Below, piece after piece: positions 47,480 to 59,604 of a stretch of 64,000 bases of DNA. The stretch lies in contig OX392532.1 in the NCBI GenBank assembly GCA_947623455.1, forward strand, positions 47,619,058-47,683,057, read 5' to 3'. The position numbers were made by a program, and so were the translations under genes. The DNA comes from Mimachlamys varia (lineage: Eukaryota > Mollusca > Bivalvia > Pectinida > Pectinidae). Under the pieces are notes generated by a model. The model did no database searches. It was not told the DNA's origin and was given only the letters and a program-made list of their open reading frames with translations. The stretch's first letter is position 1; each line of letters opens with the position of its first letter.

Positions 47480-48680
47480 TGTCAGCTTTGAATATGAAAA
47501 GAAAGGGACCTCAAGTTTGAACAAACAGAGGATGGGACAGAGCCCAGTATGTTTGCTTTCCCTTCTAATTAATTATGGGGATTTATTGAACTGTTATCTA
47601 AAGCATGCTTAGAGAAGAAAAAATGTTCATAAAGAAGAGCCCCTTTTTAGGGAGGAAGTGGATGGGTAGATTATGTAGGCCCATTCGGGGGAAAGTGAAA
47701 ACCCCCTTTTAACCAATGAAGGAATCTTAACCAAAACAACCGCAACACATTTACGTGTAGTTGAACTTTCATTGATAAGCATGTGCTTGAATGTTAAATA
47801 AAGTAAAGCTTGTAAGGCCCTAGGCTCCTTGATCCATTGCTTTTTATCTTCATTCAACATTTAAAATGTTAATGCAAAAGATGAATCAGAAGTAATATGT
47901 TTTTTACCTACCTATTCTTTTAAGACAAAAATTGAAGAGCTTACATGTAATTCACGACCAAACCTTGTCATATTTCGTAGACATAAAAACTAGTATTAAT
48001 ACGCATGGAACATGATAAGAATCAAATGACTTTGAGTCAAATTTTCTTTGACGACATACACATAAATGATCTTAACTACAATGTTCTCTTAATTTTATGC
48101 TAAAACCTCTAGAAATTAAAAAAAAACTGCGTTTCAGGCAGCTGATTTAAAGATTATCGTAAAATAATTATATTCCATGTTTGAAACATTACAATAAATT
48201 TTTGCACATGCTATTAATGAAATGGACCGGAAATAATTTAACCTATTATCCATTGAACAAGACATTGTTTAAATCTAATTGTTATTGCATGACACAGTGA
48301 CACGGAATGAACTCGAGGTACTCATTGATATATAACCCATGTACAATCTAAGGCTTTTGTTCATTTGTTGGCTTACACAAGGAATTGTTATCGACACAAT
48401 CAGTGTTTACCGTAGAGAACATACTATACCAAATTGATTGGTCACGTATTCGTCTTGCCAAAGGACTGCTACATGCTTCAAAATAGATTTTAGATAATTT
48501 AACTAACAAAAGTATTGTGTTTCAAGCCGAGACGACGATGAAATATGGTACATATATCAATGTCATATGTACACGTTTTGATATTGATGTTTAGGAAAGT
48601 TTACCTTGTGATAAATGTGTGATTTTCTTTTGCATTTATACATGTTGAACGATTGTGTATATAACTCATAGACAATACAG
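47480..48680. other. Spacer between 43-bp and 26-bp arrays
   Basis: No supported gene. One 77-residue minus-strand frame at 47,627-47,860 has no recognisable domain or splice sites and is not called. Confidence 0.4.
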
Positions 48681-48687
48681 TACTGTT

Positions 48688-49221
48688 AAGCTATTTTCGC
48701 GGAAATCGTATTTAAGGTATTTTCGCGGAAATCGTATTTAAACTATTTTCGCAGAAATCTTATTTAAGCTTTTTTCGCGGAAATCTTATTTAAGCTATTT
48801 TCGCGGAAATCTTATTTAAGCTATTTTCGCAGAAATCTTATTTAAGCTTTTTTCGCGGAAATCTTATTTAAGCTATTTTCGCGGAAATCTTATTTAAGCT
48901 ATTTTCGCAGAAATCTTATTTAAGCTTTTTTCGCGGAAATCTTATTTTAGCTATTTTCGCGGAAATCTTATTTAAGCTATTTTCGCAGAAATCTTATTTA
49001 AGCTTTTTTCGCGGAAATCTTATTTAAGCTTTTTTCGCGGAAATCTTATTTAAGCTTTTTTCGCGGAAATCTTATTTAAGCTATTTTCGCGGAAATTTTA
49101 TTTAAGCTATTTTCGCGGAAATCTTATTTAAGCTATTTTCGCAGAAATCTTATTTAAGCTATTTTCGCGGAAATCTTATTTAAGCTATTTTCGCGGAAAT
49201 CTTATTTAAGCTATTTTCGCG
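48688..49221. repeat. 26-bp satellite (about 20 units) with a 78-bp period
   Basis: The unit is CTATTTTCGCGGAAATCTTA plus TTTAAG. Three variants (TTTTCGCGG, TTTTCGCAG, CTTTTTTCGCGG) alternate in a regular order over much of the array, giving a 3-unit, 78-bp higher-order period. Confidence 0.9.
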
Positions 49222-49224
49222 CTA

Positions 49225-49837
49225 AAAGCATTTCACTTAACTATGATTATAATTTTAGTTTCTGTATTTTTCTTCGGACAGCTAATTCATCTTTGAGCGA
49301 CTATCTATCTAAATTCGGTTATGCATTAATATTTGAGTGTGCACACAAACAATTGCATGATGAGTTTCCTTATCATATTAAATTATTCAACTTAGACGAC
49401 ATGTATATACTGACATTTAATTATCTAGTTCGTATTTATATGCATTTTTAAATTATCATATTAGCTTAGATTGTAATAACTTCTTTATTTATGCAGTGTA
49501 AGTATCAAATTATTATCTACATGTTGTGAAGCGCTTTAGAGTAATTTAACAAATTATATAGAGCGATATATAAATGTTGTATATTATCATTATTATTATT
49601 AAATAGAGATTATTTTTGACGTACAGTAAAAGGCATAAGCATAAAAAATTCCGCATAGAAACTTGAATCATGAAGGCACTCTTAAACAAGCTGCGGTTAT
49701 GATTGCTTAGCATGTACATGTATACGAGTTTGAAATAGACGTCCTTGTGATAGATGTATACGGCAGCTCTCTTAAACACATGGTAAGCTTACTCTTAAAG
49801 ATAAATTCAGTAGAATCAGAGTTCGATCGGAATTTTT
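49225..49837. other. AT-rich spacer
   Basis: No gene or repeat recognised between the 26-bp and 22-bp arrays. Confidence 0.4.
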
Positions 49838-52800
49838 CATTGGGTGAGTTTGGTCAGGGTATTGGGTGAGTTTGGTCAGGGTATTGGGTTAGTTGGGTGG
49901 TCAGGGTATTGGGTAATTTGGGTCAGGGGATTGGGTTAGTTGGGTTAGGGTATTGGGTGAGTTGGGTTAGGGTATTGGGTAAGTTGGGTTAGGGTATTGG
50001 GTAAGTTGGGTCAGGGTATTGGTTGAGTTGGGTCAGGGTATTTGGTGAGTTGGGTTAGGGTATTGGGTGAGTTGGGTCAGGGTATTGGGTGAGTTGGGTT
50101 AGGGTATTGGGTGAGTTGGGTCAGGGTATTGGGTAAGTTGGGTTAGGGTATTGAGTGAGTCGGGTCAGGGTATTGGGTAGGTTGGGTCAGGGTATTGGTT
50201 GAGTTGGGTCAGGGTATTTGGTGAGTTGGGTTAGGGTATTGGGTGATTTGGGTCAGGGTATTGGGTGAGTTGGGTTAGGGTATTGGGTGAGTTGGGTCAG
50301 GGTATTGGGTAAGTTGGGTTAGGGTATTGGGTGATTTGGGTCAGGGTATTGGGTAAGTTGGGTTAGGGTATTGGGTAAGTTGGGTCAGGGTATTGGCTGA
50401 GTTGGGCCAGGGTATTGGGTGAGTTGGGCCAGGGTATTGGGTGAGTGTATTGGGTGAGTTGGGTGAGGGTACTGGGTGAGTTGGGTCAGGGTATTGGGTG
50501 AGTCGGGCCAGGGTATTGGGTGAGTTGGGTTAGGGTATTGGGTAAGTTGGGTTAGGGTATTGGGTGAGTTGGGTCAGGGTATTGGGTGAGTTGGGTCAGG
50601 GTATTGGGTGAGTTTGGTAAGGGTATAGGGTGAGTTGGGTCAGGGTATTGGATAAGTTGGGTTAGGGTATTGGGTAAGTTGGGTCAGGGTATTGGTTGAG
50701 TTGGGTCAGGGTATTTGGTGAGTTGGGTTAGGGTATTGGGTGAGTTGGGTCAGGGTATTGGTTGAGTTGGGTCAGAGTATTGGGTAAGTTGGGTCAGGGT
50801 ATTGGGTAAGTTGGGCCAGGGTATTGGGTGAGTTGGGTCAGGGTATTGAGTGAGTCGGGTCAGGGTATTTGGTGAGTTGGGTCAGGGTATTGGGTGAGTT
50901 GGGTGAGGGTACTGGGTGAGTTGGGTCAGGGTATTGGGTGATTTGGGTCAGGGTATTGGGTGAGTTGGGTCAGGGTATTGGATAAGTTGGGTCCGGGTAT
51001 TGGATGAGTTGGGCCAGGGTATTGGGTGAGTTGGACCAGGGTATTGGGTGAGTTGGGTGAGGGTACTGGGTGAGTTGGGTCAGGGTATTGGGTGAGTCGG
51101 GCCAGGGTATTGGGTGAGTTGGGTTAGGGTATTGGGTAAGTTGGGTTAGGGTATTGGGTGAGTTGGGTCAGGGTATTGGGTGAGTTGGGTCAGGGTATTG
51201 GGTGAGTTTGGTTAGGGTATTGGGTGAGTTGGGTCAGGGTATTGGTTGAGTTGGGTCAGGGTATTGGGTAAGTTGGGTCAGGGTATTGGGTAAGTTGGGC
51301 CAGGGTATTGGGTGAGTTGGGTCAGGGTATTGAGTGAGTCGGGTCAGGGTATTTGGTGAGTTGGGTCAGGGTATTGGGTGAGTTGGGTCAGGGTATTGGG
51401 TGAGTTGGGTCAGGGTATTTGGTGAGTTGGGTTAGGGTATTGGGTAATTTGGGTCAGGGTATTGGGTAAGTTGGGCCAGGGTATTGGGTAAGTTGGGCCA
51501 GGGTATTGGGTAAGTTGGGCCAGGGTATTGGGTAAGTTGGGTCAGGGTATTGGTTGAGTTGGGTCAGGGTATTTGGTGAGTTGGGTCAGGGTATTGGGTG
51601 AGTTGGGCCAGGGTATTGGGTGAGTTGGATCAGGGTATTGGGTAAGATGGGTTAGGGTATTGGGTGGTTTGGGTCAGGGTATTGGGTGAGTTGGGCAAGG
51701 GTTTTGGGTGAGTTGGGTCAGGGTATTGGGTGAGTCGGGCCAGGGTATTGGGTGAGTTTGGTAAGGGTATTGTGTGAGTTGGGTCAGGGTATTGAATAAG
51801 TTGGGTCCGGGTATTGGATGAGTTGGGCCAGGGTATTGGGTGAGTTGGACCAGGGTATTGGGTGAGTTGGGTCAGGGTACTGGGTGAGTTGGGTCAGGGT
51901 ATTGGGTGATTTGGGTCAGGGTATTGGGTAAGTTGGGTCAGGGTATTGGGTGAGTTGGGTCAGGGTATTGGGTGATTTGGTTCAGGGTATTGGGTAAGTT
52001 AGGTCAGGGTATTGGGTGAGTCGGGCCAGGGTATTGGGTAAGTTGGGCCAGGGTATTGGGTAAGTTGGGCCAGGGTATTGGGTAAGTTGGGTCAGGGTAT
52101 TGGTTGAGTTCGGTCAGGGTATTTGGTGAGTTGGGTCAGGGTATTGGGTGAGTTGGGTGAGGGTATTGGGTGAGTTGGGTCAGGGTATTGGGTAAGATGG
52201 GTTAGGGTATTGGGTGATTTGGGTCAGGGTATTGGGTGAGTTGGGCAAGGGTATTGGGTGAGTTGGGTCAGGGTATTGGGTGAGTCGGGCCAGGGTATTG
52301 GGTGAGTTGGGTGAGGGTACTGGGTGAGTTGGGTCAGGGTATTGGGTGATTTGGGTCAGGGTATAGGGTGAGTTGGGTCAGGGTATTGGATAAGTTGGGT
52401 CCGGGTATTGGATGAGTTGGGCCAGGGTATTGGGTGAGTTGGACCAGAGTATTGGGTGAGTTGGGTGAGGGTACTGGGTGAGTTGGGTCAGGGTATTGGG
52501 TGATTTGGGTCAGGGTATTGGGTAAGTTGGGTCAGGGTATTGGGTGAGTCGGGTTAGGGTATTGGGTGATTTGGTTCAGGGTATTGGGTAAGTTAGGTCA
52601 GGGTATTGGGTGAGTCGGGCCAGGGTATTGGGTGAGTTGGGTCAGGGTATTGGGTGAGTTGGGTCAGGGTATTGGGTGAGTTTGGTCAGGGTATTGGATA
52701 AGTTGGATCCGGGTATTGGATGAGTTGGGCCAGGGTATTGGGTGAGTTGGGCCAGGGTATTGGGTGAGTTGGGTCAGGGTATTGGGTGATTTGGGTCAGG

Positions 52801-53570
52801 GTATTGGGTAAGTTGGGTCAGGGTATTGGGTAAGTTGGGCCAGGGTATTGGGTGAGTTGGGTCAGGGTATTGAGTGAGTTGGGTCAGGGTATTGGGTGAT
52901 TTGGGTCAGGGTATTGGGTAAGTTGGGTCAGGGTATTGGGTGAGTCGGGTCAGGGTATTGGGTGATTTGGTTCAGGGTATTGGGTAAGTTGGGTCAGGGT
53001 ATTGGGTGAGTCGGGCCAGGGTATTGGGTGAGTTGGGTCAGGGTATTGGGTGAGTTGGGTCAGGGTATTGGGTGAGTTTGGTCAGGGTATTGGGTGAGTT
53101 GGGTTAGGGTATTGGATAAGTTGGATCCGGGTATTGGATGAGTTGGGCCAGGGTATTGGGTGAGTTGGGTCAGGGTATTGGGTGATTTGGGTCAGGGTAT
53201 TGGGTAAGTTGGGTCAGGGTATTGGGTAAGTTGGGCCAGGGTATTGGGTGAGTTGGGTTAGGGTATTGGGTAAGTTGGGTCAGGGTATTGGGTAAGTTAG
53301 GTCAGGGTATTGGGTGAGTTTGGTAAGGGTATAGGGTGAGTTGGGCCAGGGTATTGGGTGAGTAGGGTCAGGGTATTGAGTGAGTCGGGCCAGGGTATTG
53401 GGTGAGTTTGCTAAGGGTATAGGGTGAGTTGGGTCAGGGTATTTGGTAAGTTGGGTTATGGGTTTGGTTGAGTTGGGCCAGGGTATTTGATAAGTTGGGT
53501 TAGAGTATTGGTTGAGTTGGGCCAGGGTATAGGATAAGTTTGGTCCGGGTATTTGGTGAGTTGGGCCAGC
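49838..53570 (+). repeat. 22-bp G-rich satellite (about 170 units)
   Basis: The unit is GGGTCAGGGTATTGGGTGAG plus TT, with GGGTTAGGG, GGGCCAGGG, GGGTAAGTT and GGGTGATTT variants. Each unit carries three GGG runs on the plus strand with spacers of 3, 4 and 6 bases, fitting the canonical G-quadruplex rule (loops of 1-7). It contains TTAGGG words but is not a telomere array. No coding frame: 22 is not a multiple of three. Confidence 0.95.
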
Positions 53571-53579
53571 CAAAGTTTA

Positions 53580-54600
53580 CGAGGTTTCGTGTAGAAGGGT
53601 TGGATTTATTTGCCATGAATCTAGTCTCTGAATAAAAAGAACCACAGATATATGTAATATTCAAGTGATTCCTACATGAAATATTACGTTCAATATGGAT
53701 GGTAAATGTAAAAAACGCCGATGATACAACTGACAAGTCAAATTGAATAAAACTAATGAACAAATATATCTTACCGTGTATTTCGACTTTTCTTTGGTAC
53801 ACTCTCTGTATTATTGAAGAGTAGAGCAATCGCCAATCGCTTGATGTTATTACACTAACATGTAGCTAAATAACTGCCTGGCCGAGATATTTATTGCGTC
53901 ACTTATTTTGATCAAATTCCAATAGAGCCAAGTACTAACATGACAGGTCTTTTTAAAAAAACTAATTCACCAATTAGAAGCGTTGTATATATGTACATGC
54001 TTGTTATGGGACCGCATACCGTTCAAGTATTCACAATACACGTCTCAGCGTAGGAAATGACAGGTATTATTTACGATCGTAATGTGCCACAATGACTCCG
54101 GTACTATTTATACTAAACACCCCTCGGTGAATACATGATATTGTTTATATACTGTCTTCATGTATTTTGTTCTCGACAAAAAAAAGAATCATGACTTTAA
54201 AAGAGTGCTAAACAGTCACTTTATGACACGTATTGACCTGTTCAATATACTGTAATTCATTTTATATTCGTAAATATATATCATATACTTTTAGTATCCG
54301 CGGTCGTTTTTGAAAAATTTATTCATCAGAATTTGAACTCGGTAGTTGGGTCTGTAATTTCCATTATTATCATCAGAAATCTACCGTAAGTGTAGCTAGA
54401 TGTAAGTAGTATTGTTTCGTACAACTGTGGTGGCATTGTTCCGCCACAAAACGTGACGTGTTGTTACAATACGCCATATCTAAAAAAAACAGCTTACACA
54501 GCAACTGAACATGATTTCAGGTAACAATGCCATTAGAAGCAATATAACTATTTCCGTTACCTGCTAAATTTAGAAAATGTTACAAGTATATGACTAAGAT
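53580..54600. other. AT-rich spacer
   Basis: No supported gene or RNA. Several short unlinked frames only. Confidence 0.4.
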
Positions 54601-54604
54601 GACC

Positions 54605-56770
54605 CTTATATCAAGGTTATGATTAAAACAGATAGGAGGTTGTTCTGGTCCCATCAAGGTTATGATTAAAACAGATAGAAGGTTGACCTAGTCCTATCAA
54701 GGTTATGCTTAAAACAGAGAGGAGGTTTGATCTGGTCCCATCAAGGTTATTATTAAAACAGATAGGAGGTTTATCTGGTTCCATCAAGGTTATGATTATA
54801 ACAGATAGGAGGTTGACTTAGTCCCATCATGAGTATGATTATAACAGACAGGAGGTTTACCTAGTCCCATCACGATTATGATTATAACAGACAGGAGGTT
54901 GATCTGGTCCCATCAAGATTATGATTAAAACAGATAGGAGGTTTGATCTGGTCCCATAAAGATTATGATTAAAACAGATAGGAGGTTTGATCTGATCCAA
55001 TCAAGGTTATGATTAAAACAGATAGGAGGTTTGATCTGGTCCCATCACGATTATGATTTAAACAGAAAGAAGGTTGACCTAGTCCCATCAAGGTTATGAT
55101 AAAAACAGAGAGGAGGTTTGATCTGGTCCAATCAAGGTTATGATTAAAAGATATATGAAGTTGACCTAGTCCAATCAAGGTTATGATTATAACAGACAGG
55201 AGGTTGACCTAGTCCCATCAAGGTTATGATTAAAACAGACAGGAGGTTGACCTAGTCCCATCAAGGTTATGATTAAAACAGAAAGGAGGTTTGATCTGGT
55301 CCCATCAAGGTTATGATTAAAACAAATAGGAGGTTGACATAGTCCCATCAAGGTTATGATTAAAACAGATAGTAGGTTCATCTGGTCCCATCAAGATTAT
55401 GATTAAAACAGATATGAGGTTGATCTGGTCCCATCAAGGTTATGATTAAAACAGATAGGAGGTTGTTCTGGTCCCATCGAGGTAATGATTATAACAGATA
55501 GCAGGTTGATCTGGTCCCATCAAGGTTATGATTAAAACAGATAGGAGGTTTGATCTGGTCCCATCAAGGTTATGATTATAACAGATAGGAGGTTGATCTA
55601 GTCCCATCACGATTATGATTAAAACAGACAGGAGGTTGATCTGGTCCCATCACGATTATGTTTAAAACAGATAGGAGGTTTACCTAGTCCCATCAAGGTT
55701 ATGATTAAACAGAAAGGAAGTTAATTTGGTCCCATCACGATTATGATTAAAACAGATAGGAGGTTGATCTGGTTCCATCAAGGTTATGATTAAAACAGAA
55801 AGGAGGAGGTTGATCTGGGCCCATCAAGGTTATGATTAAAACAGATAGGAGGTTGACCTAGTCCCATCACGATTTTGATTAAAACAGAAAGGAGGTTGAT
55901 CTGGTCCAATCGAGGTTATGATTAAAACAGATAGGAGGTTGACCTAGTCCCATCACGATTATGATTAAAACAGAAAGGAGGTTGATCTGGTCCAATCGAG
56001 GTTATGATTAAAACAGATAGGAGGTTGACCTAGTCCCATCACGATTATGATTAAAACAGAAAGGAGGAGGTTGATCTGGGCCCATCAAGGTTATGATTAA
56101 AACAGATAGCAGGTTGACATAGTCCCATCAAGGTAATGATTAAAACATATAGGAGGTTGACCTGATCCCATCACGATTATGATTAAAACAGATAGGAGGT
56201 TGATCTGGTCCCATCGAGGTTATGATTAAAACAGATAGGAGGTTGATCTGGTCCCATCGAGGTTATGATTAAAACAGATAGGAGGAGGTTGATCTGGGCC
56301 CATCAAGGTTATGATTAAAACAGATAGGAGGTTGATCTGGTCCTATCGAGGTTATGATTAAAACAGATAGGAGGAGGTTGATCTGGGCCCATCAAGGTTA
56401 TGATTAAAACAGATAGGAGGTTGATCTGGTCCCATCAAGGTAATGATTAAAACAGATAGGAGGTTGATCTGGTCCCATCAAGGTAATGATTAAAACAGAT
56501 AGGAGGTTGATCTGGTCCCATCAAGGTAATAATTAAAACAGATAGGAGGTTGATCTGGTCCCATCAAGGTTATGATTAAAACAGATAGGAGGTTGATCTG
56601 GGCCCATCCAGGTTATGATTAAAACAGATAGGAGGAGGTTGATCTGGTTCCATCAAGGTTATGATTAAAACAGATAGGAGGTTGATCTGGTCCCATCGAG
56701 GTTATGATTAAAACAGATAGGAAGTTGATCTGGTCCCATCACGATTATGATTAAAACAGATAGTAGGTTC
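54605..56770. repeat. 43-bp satellite, array 2 (about 50 units)
   Basis: Same unit and orientation as array 1 but more diverged. Length variants are 44 bp (TTTGATCTGG) and 46-47 bp (AGGAGGAGGTTG). GATCTGGTCC replaces GACCTAGTCC in most units. Confidence 0.95.
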
Positions 56771-56774
56771 CCAT

Positions 56775-57415
56775 ATACATCCTATAACAACCTAGATCAT
56801 AGGCCTTCTCAAATCGGTCAACAAAGAAACAGCCGTCAGTATAGGACTTTCGTAACCGGCCAATATCTTCCTCCTCGTTAGATATGATAAGACAATTATG
56901 AACATATGAATATGAGTTTGATGCTTGTAAATGTACAGCATGATAGGAATTACCGTTGTGAGTCGCCTAAAGTTATAGATATTACACCCCACACAAATAG
57001 TACTACCTGGTTAGAGATACTCATTGATTTGTTGTTCTATTGTGACTGTCAATACCGGTCGTTCTAGACTTAACTACGCCCCATAGAGTTGGTGTATACG
57101 TACAATCGACCCTAGACACAGACATGAATAGAAATCTGTCTGTGGTGGATCTGTTATTAGTTCAGAATGTAACATCAATACGTACCTCTGCAACGAAATA
57201 GGGTCAATTCAGGTTATTTAAAAGGACGTTCTTTAAAATACAGACAGGTCATAACTCAATTAAAATTGTTTTTGAACAAAGATTAATGCATTCTGTGTCA
57301 ATTTCAACATTGTACTGCTCACTGACATTTACATTTGATAGTCATACATATATTTATATTCGCAATTCTGAAGTGTTCAATGAACAATTATGTATTTTAA
57401 GACGAATATAGCGCT
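56775..57415. other. Spacer
   Basis: No gene or recognised repeat. Confidence 0.4.
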
Positions 57416-57420
57416 ATGTT

Positions 57421-58400
57421 ATGACTGGCTTGTCTCTCCCACCTGCTATTTACCGCACCGGTAACCTCACAGGGCAGAGCGATTCGGTATGTGTTGTTGT
57501 TAAGGATCATTCATCTGAAATGGTTTGCTGGTCATTCAACGAACATATTCAACATATCGATGAAGATTCAGTGCGATTATATTATCTTAGCAACTACGGC
57601 ATCGTAGTTACCATCGTAGCAACCCACTTCAAATGTTTTCTTCGTATGATACTTGAACATTAATAATGATATAAATATAAGGATTGTACCTCATTTTGAC
57701 TGCGTATATACGGTAGTATGCCCGCAGTTGGCAACGAACATATTCACTAAGGAGCGCTAACGCGTACCATAGAATATGTTCGTTGCTAACTGCGGGCATA
57801 GTAACTAGTACTAGTTACCATATACGCAGTCAAAATGAGGTACAGTCCTTACATATATAGCATTCTGTCTATTTGCTAAACGTAATTTTAAAGTATTGTT
57901 TCCTCTTTTTAGAATGCGGCTATCTTCAAAACTACAAACCATACCCTCAGACGCATAGCTCTCTCACGTGAAGTTCGACTCTCATCTCTTGGAAGCGTAG
58001 ATGCAAAACTCATGGAAAATATTTTACTCTCTCGTCATGAAAAACGAATCTTATTTCCAGAAAAAATAGTGTCAGCTGCGTTCCGTATCAGTTGCTAGTG
58101 TCTAACATCGTATTTAATTCAAACGCTAAACTGGTCGCCAATTTCGCGAAAGATGAAATGTGTTTAAACGTTGAAGCGTTCGTTCCAGCTACCACCAGCA
58201 TGCCCTGTGAGGTCGGCAGAATTATATTTCTTGACTTATGCGGAGAAATTGATAATGAAGAGATGGTCGTTGCGCATATATCTAAACAGATGTCTTGTTA
58301 GCGGACCACTGGTGATAGACGCCTGGTCTGGTACGCCCCATACGGTAGGGAACATCACAAAGGCACCGTTCAGCATCTACTATTCGTGGTTCTGAAATTA
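57421..58400 (+). pseudogene. Unidentified decayed coding sequence interrupted by a MITE
   Basis: An 80-residue frame (57,421-57,663, SDSVCVVVKDHSSEMVCWSF) is followed by a MITE. A well-formed acceptor (TCCTCTTTTTAG) then opens a frame at 57,913 (NAAIFKTTNHTLRRIALSRE). A one-base shift near 58,090 leads into LVSNIVFNSNAKLVANFAKD and MPCEVGRIIFLDLCGEIDNE, closing at about 58,301. After another shift, a short frame includes RLVWYAPYGREHHKGTVQH. The pieces look like real protein but I do not recognise the family. It could be a decayed host gene or an old mobile or viral insertion. Confidence 0.35.
57680..57849. mobile_element. 170-bp hairpin MITE with TA target duplication
   Basis: The left end AGGATTGTACCTCATTTTGA and the right end (reverse-complemented AGGACTGTACCTCATTTTGA) match over the arms, with further paired sequence (ACTGCG, GCCCGCAGTT, GAACATATTC). 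TA flanks both sides (57,678-57,679 and 57,850-57,851), as for Tc1/mariner-type MITEs. An 18-bp perfect palindrome (GTAACTAGTACTAGTTAC, 57,801-57,818) interrupts the right arm. Confidence 0.8.
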
Positions 58401-58671
58401 ACTATATCATTGAGGAAGGTTTTGGGGTTTGTTCCTACTGTTCGACTGAGATACTTTTCCTTGCTTGACGCTCAGCACTATGATAATTGAACCACTAGTT
58501 CCCCCATTGTCAGTGTATTGTGACGGGATAAGATTTTCTACTCTGGGCTTTCGGTGTTTTAGCATTCAAAATTTGCAAAACTATCGTACTTTCACACGGA
58601 GGTTTACAAAACAAACCACAGAAATACTAAATACACACGCTCTCATAAAACACACTTACATTGCATACACT

Positions 58672-58735
58672 GGGAGACCGTCCTTAATTGACCCTCGCTG
58701 TTAATAGGACGTTACCATTAAAAAGAACGAACCAA
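58672..58735 (+). repeat. SINE tail fragment
   Basis: GACCGTCCTTAATTGACCCT followed by TGTTAATAGGACGTTA is the 3' tail of the conserved-tail SINE; the head is missing. Confidence 0.5.
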
Positions 58736-58849
58736 GCCGTGCCTTCATGCTTTTTTCGTAGACAGATCTGAGAGTCTTTTGCCTTAATGCAGAGTAATAT
58801 TAATCGAATCCTAGTAGAGAAACAAAAAGGTGATTGTGAATAAAACAGC

Positions 58850-59015
58850 AACACTAACAAGGTTTTATCACCGGAACACCTGATCTTATTCTATTGTGCT
58901 TTTACGAAAGTCTCCGTGTAAATCTTTCTTTTGTTCCTATTTTGCTTCTAGTTTAATAGATTTTGAGTTCGGATTATGGTTTTGTTGACGCTTTCGTATT
59001 CTCTGATTTTAGTTT
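58850..59015 (+). repeat. Family X 3' end fragment
   Basis: CGGAACACCTGATCTTATTC, GTCTCCGTGTAAATCTTTC and TTGAGTTCGGATTATGG words, in the orientation of 17,281. Confidence 0.55.
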
Positions 59016-59454
59016 TTACTAACTAGTTTACATTGCTATTTTCTATGCAACTCTAATCAGAAAATTACTGACCTGATTGAAAATCATTAACGTATAAGAT
59101 ACTTTATAAGCACCGGGACACAGTCTTGAGATGGTTGATTGCAAAGGGATACTATTTCAACTTCATAAATGTGAAAGAGTAAAAAAATGATTTCAAATCT
59201 ATGACTGAACTTTTGACCTTTAAAGTTATCTTTGTAACAGTTTATAAAGACACAGATTCTAATCAAAGTTCAATTCCTTATCAACTCTTTTTGAACTTAG
59301 GTCAAGGTTAGGAAAATAGAACGTATTTCCTGAATGTTCACCGGTTATCTCGCAATAATCTCAGTGGTGTTAACTGTCCCAGATTCATGTGCATAATACC
59401 ATACAAAACATACTGGCAGTCGACTTGTTTGGTTATCACCTAAAAATAATATAA

Positions 59455-59600
59455 AAAAACCGAAGCGTCATCTAAACCATGATCCAAACGCAAAATCGAG
59501 TAAACAAGGAACATAATATGAACAATAGAAAGATTTTCACGGAGATCATTGGAAAGTACAAAAGAATAAGACCAGGGTTTTCGGGAGATCAAGTGTCTCA
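59455..59600 (-). repeat. Family X 3' end fragment
   Basis: AACCGAAGCGTCATCTAAAC, AAAATCGAGTAAAC and AAAGAATAAGACCAGGG words. It faces the copy at 58,850-59,015. Confidence 0.5.
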
Positions 59601-59604
59601 CTAG

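Noticed and set aside
49838..53570. Interstitial telomere because of TTAGGG words
   Set aside because: The period is 22 bp and TTAGGG occurs only as a variant of GTCAGGG; no TTAGGG run is present.
53280..53573. Pro/Asn-rich minus-strand frame
   Set aside because: Translation of the 22-bp satellite; the period is not a multiple of three and the frame decays at once.
54969..55381. Minus-strand frames with IITLMGLGQPPICFNHNLDG repeats
   Set aside because: Translation of the 43-bp satellite.
46606..56770. AGGAGGT words as bacterial ribosome sites, or the arrays as CRISPR
   Set aside because: They are part of a contiguous 43-bp satellite without unique spacers, in a eukaryotic setting.
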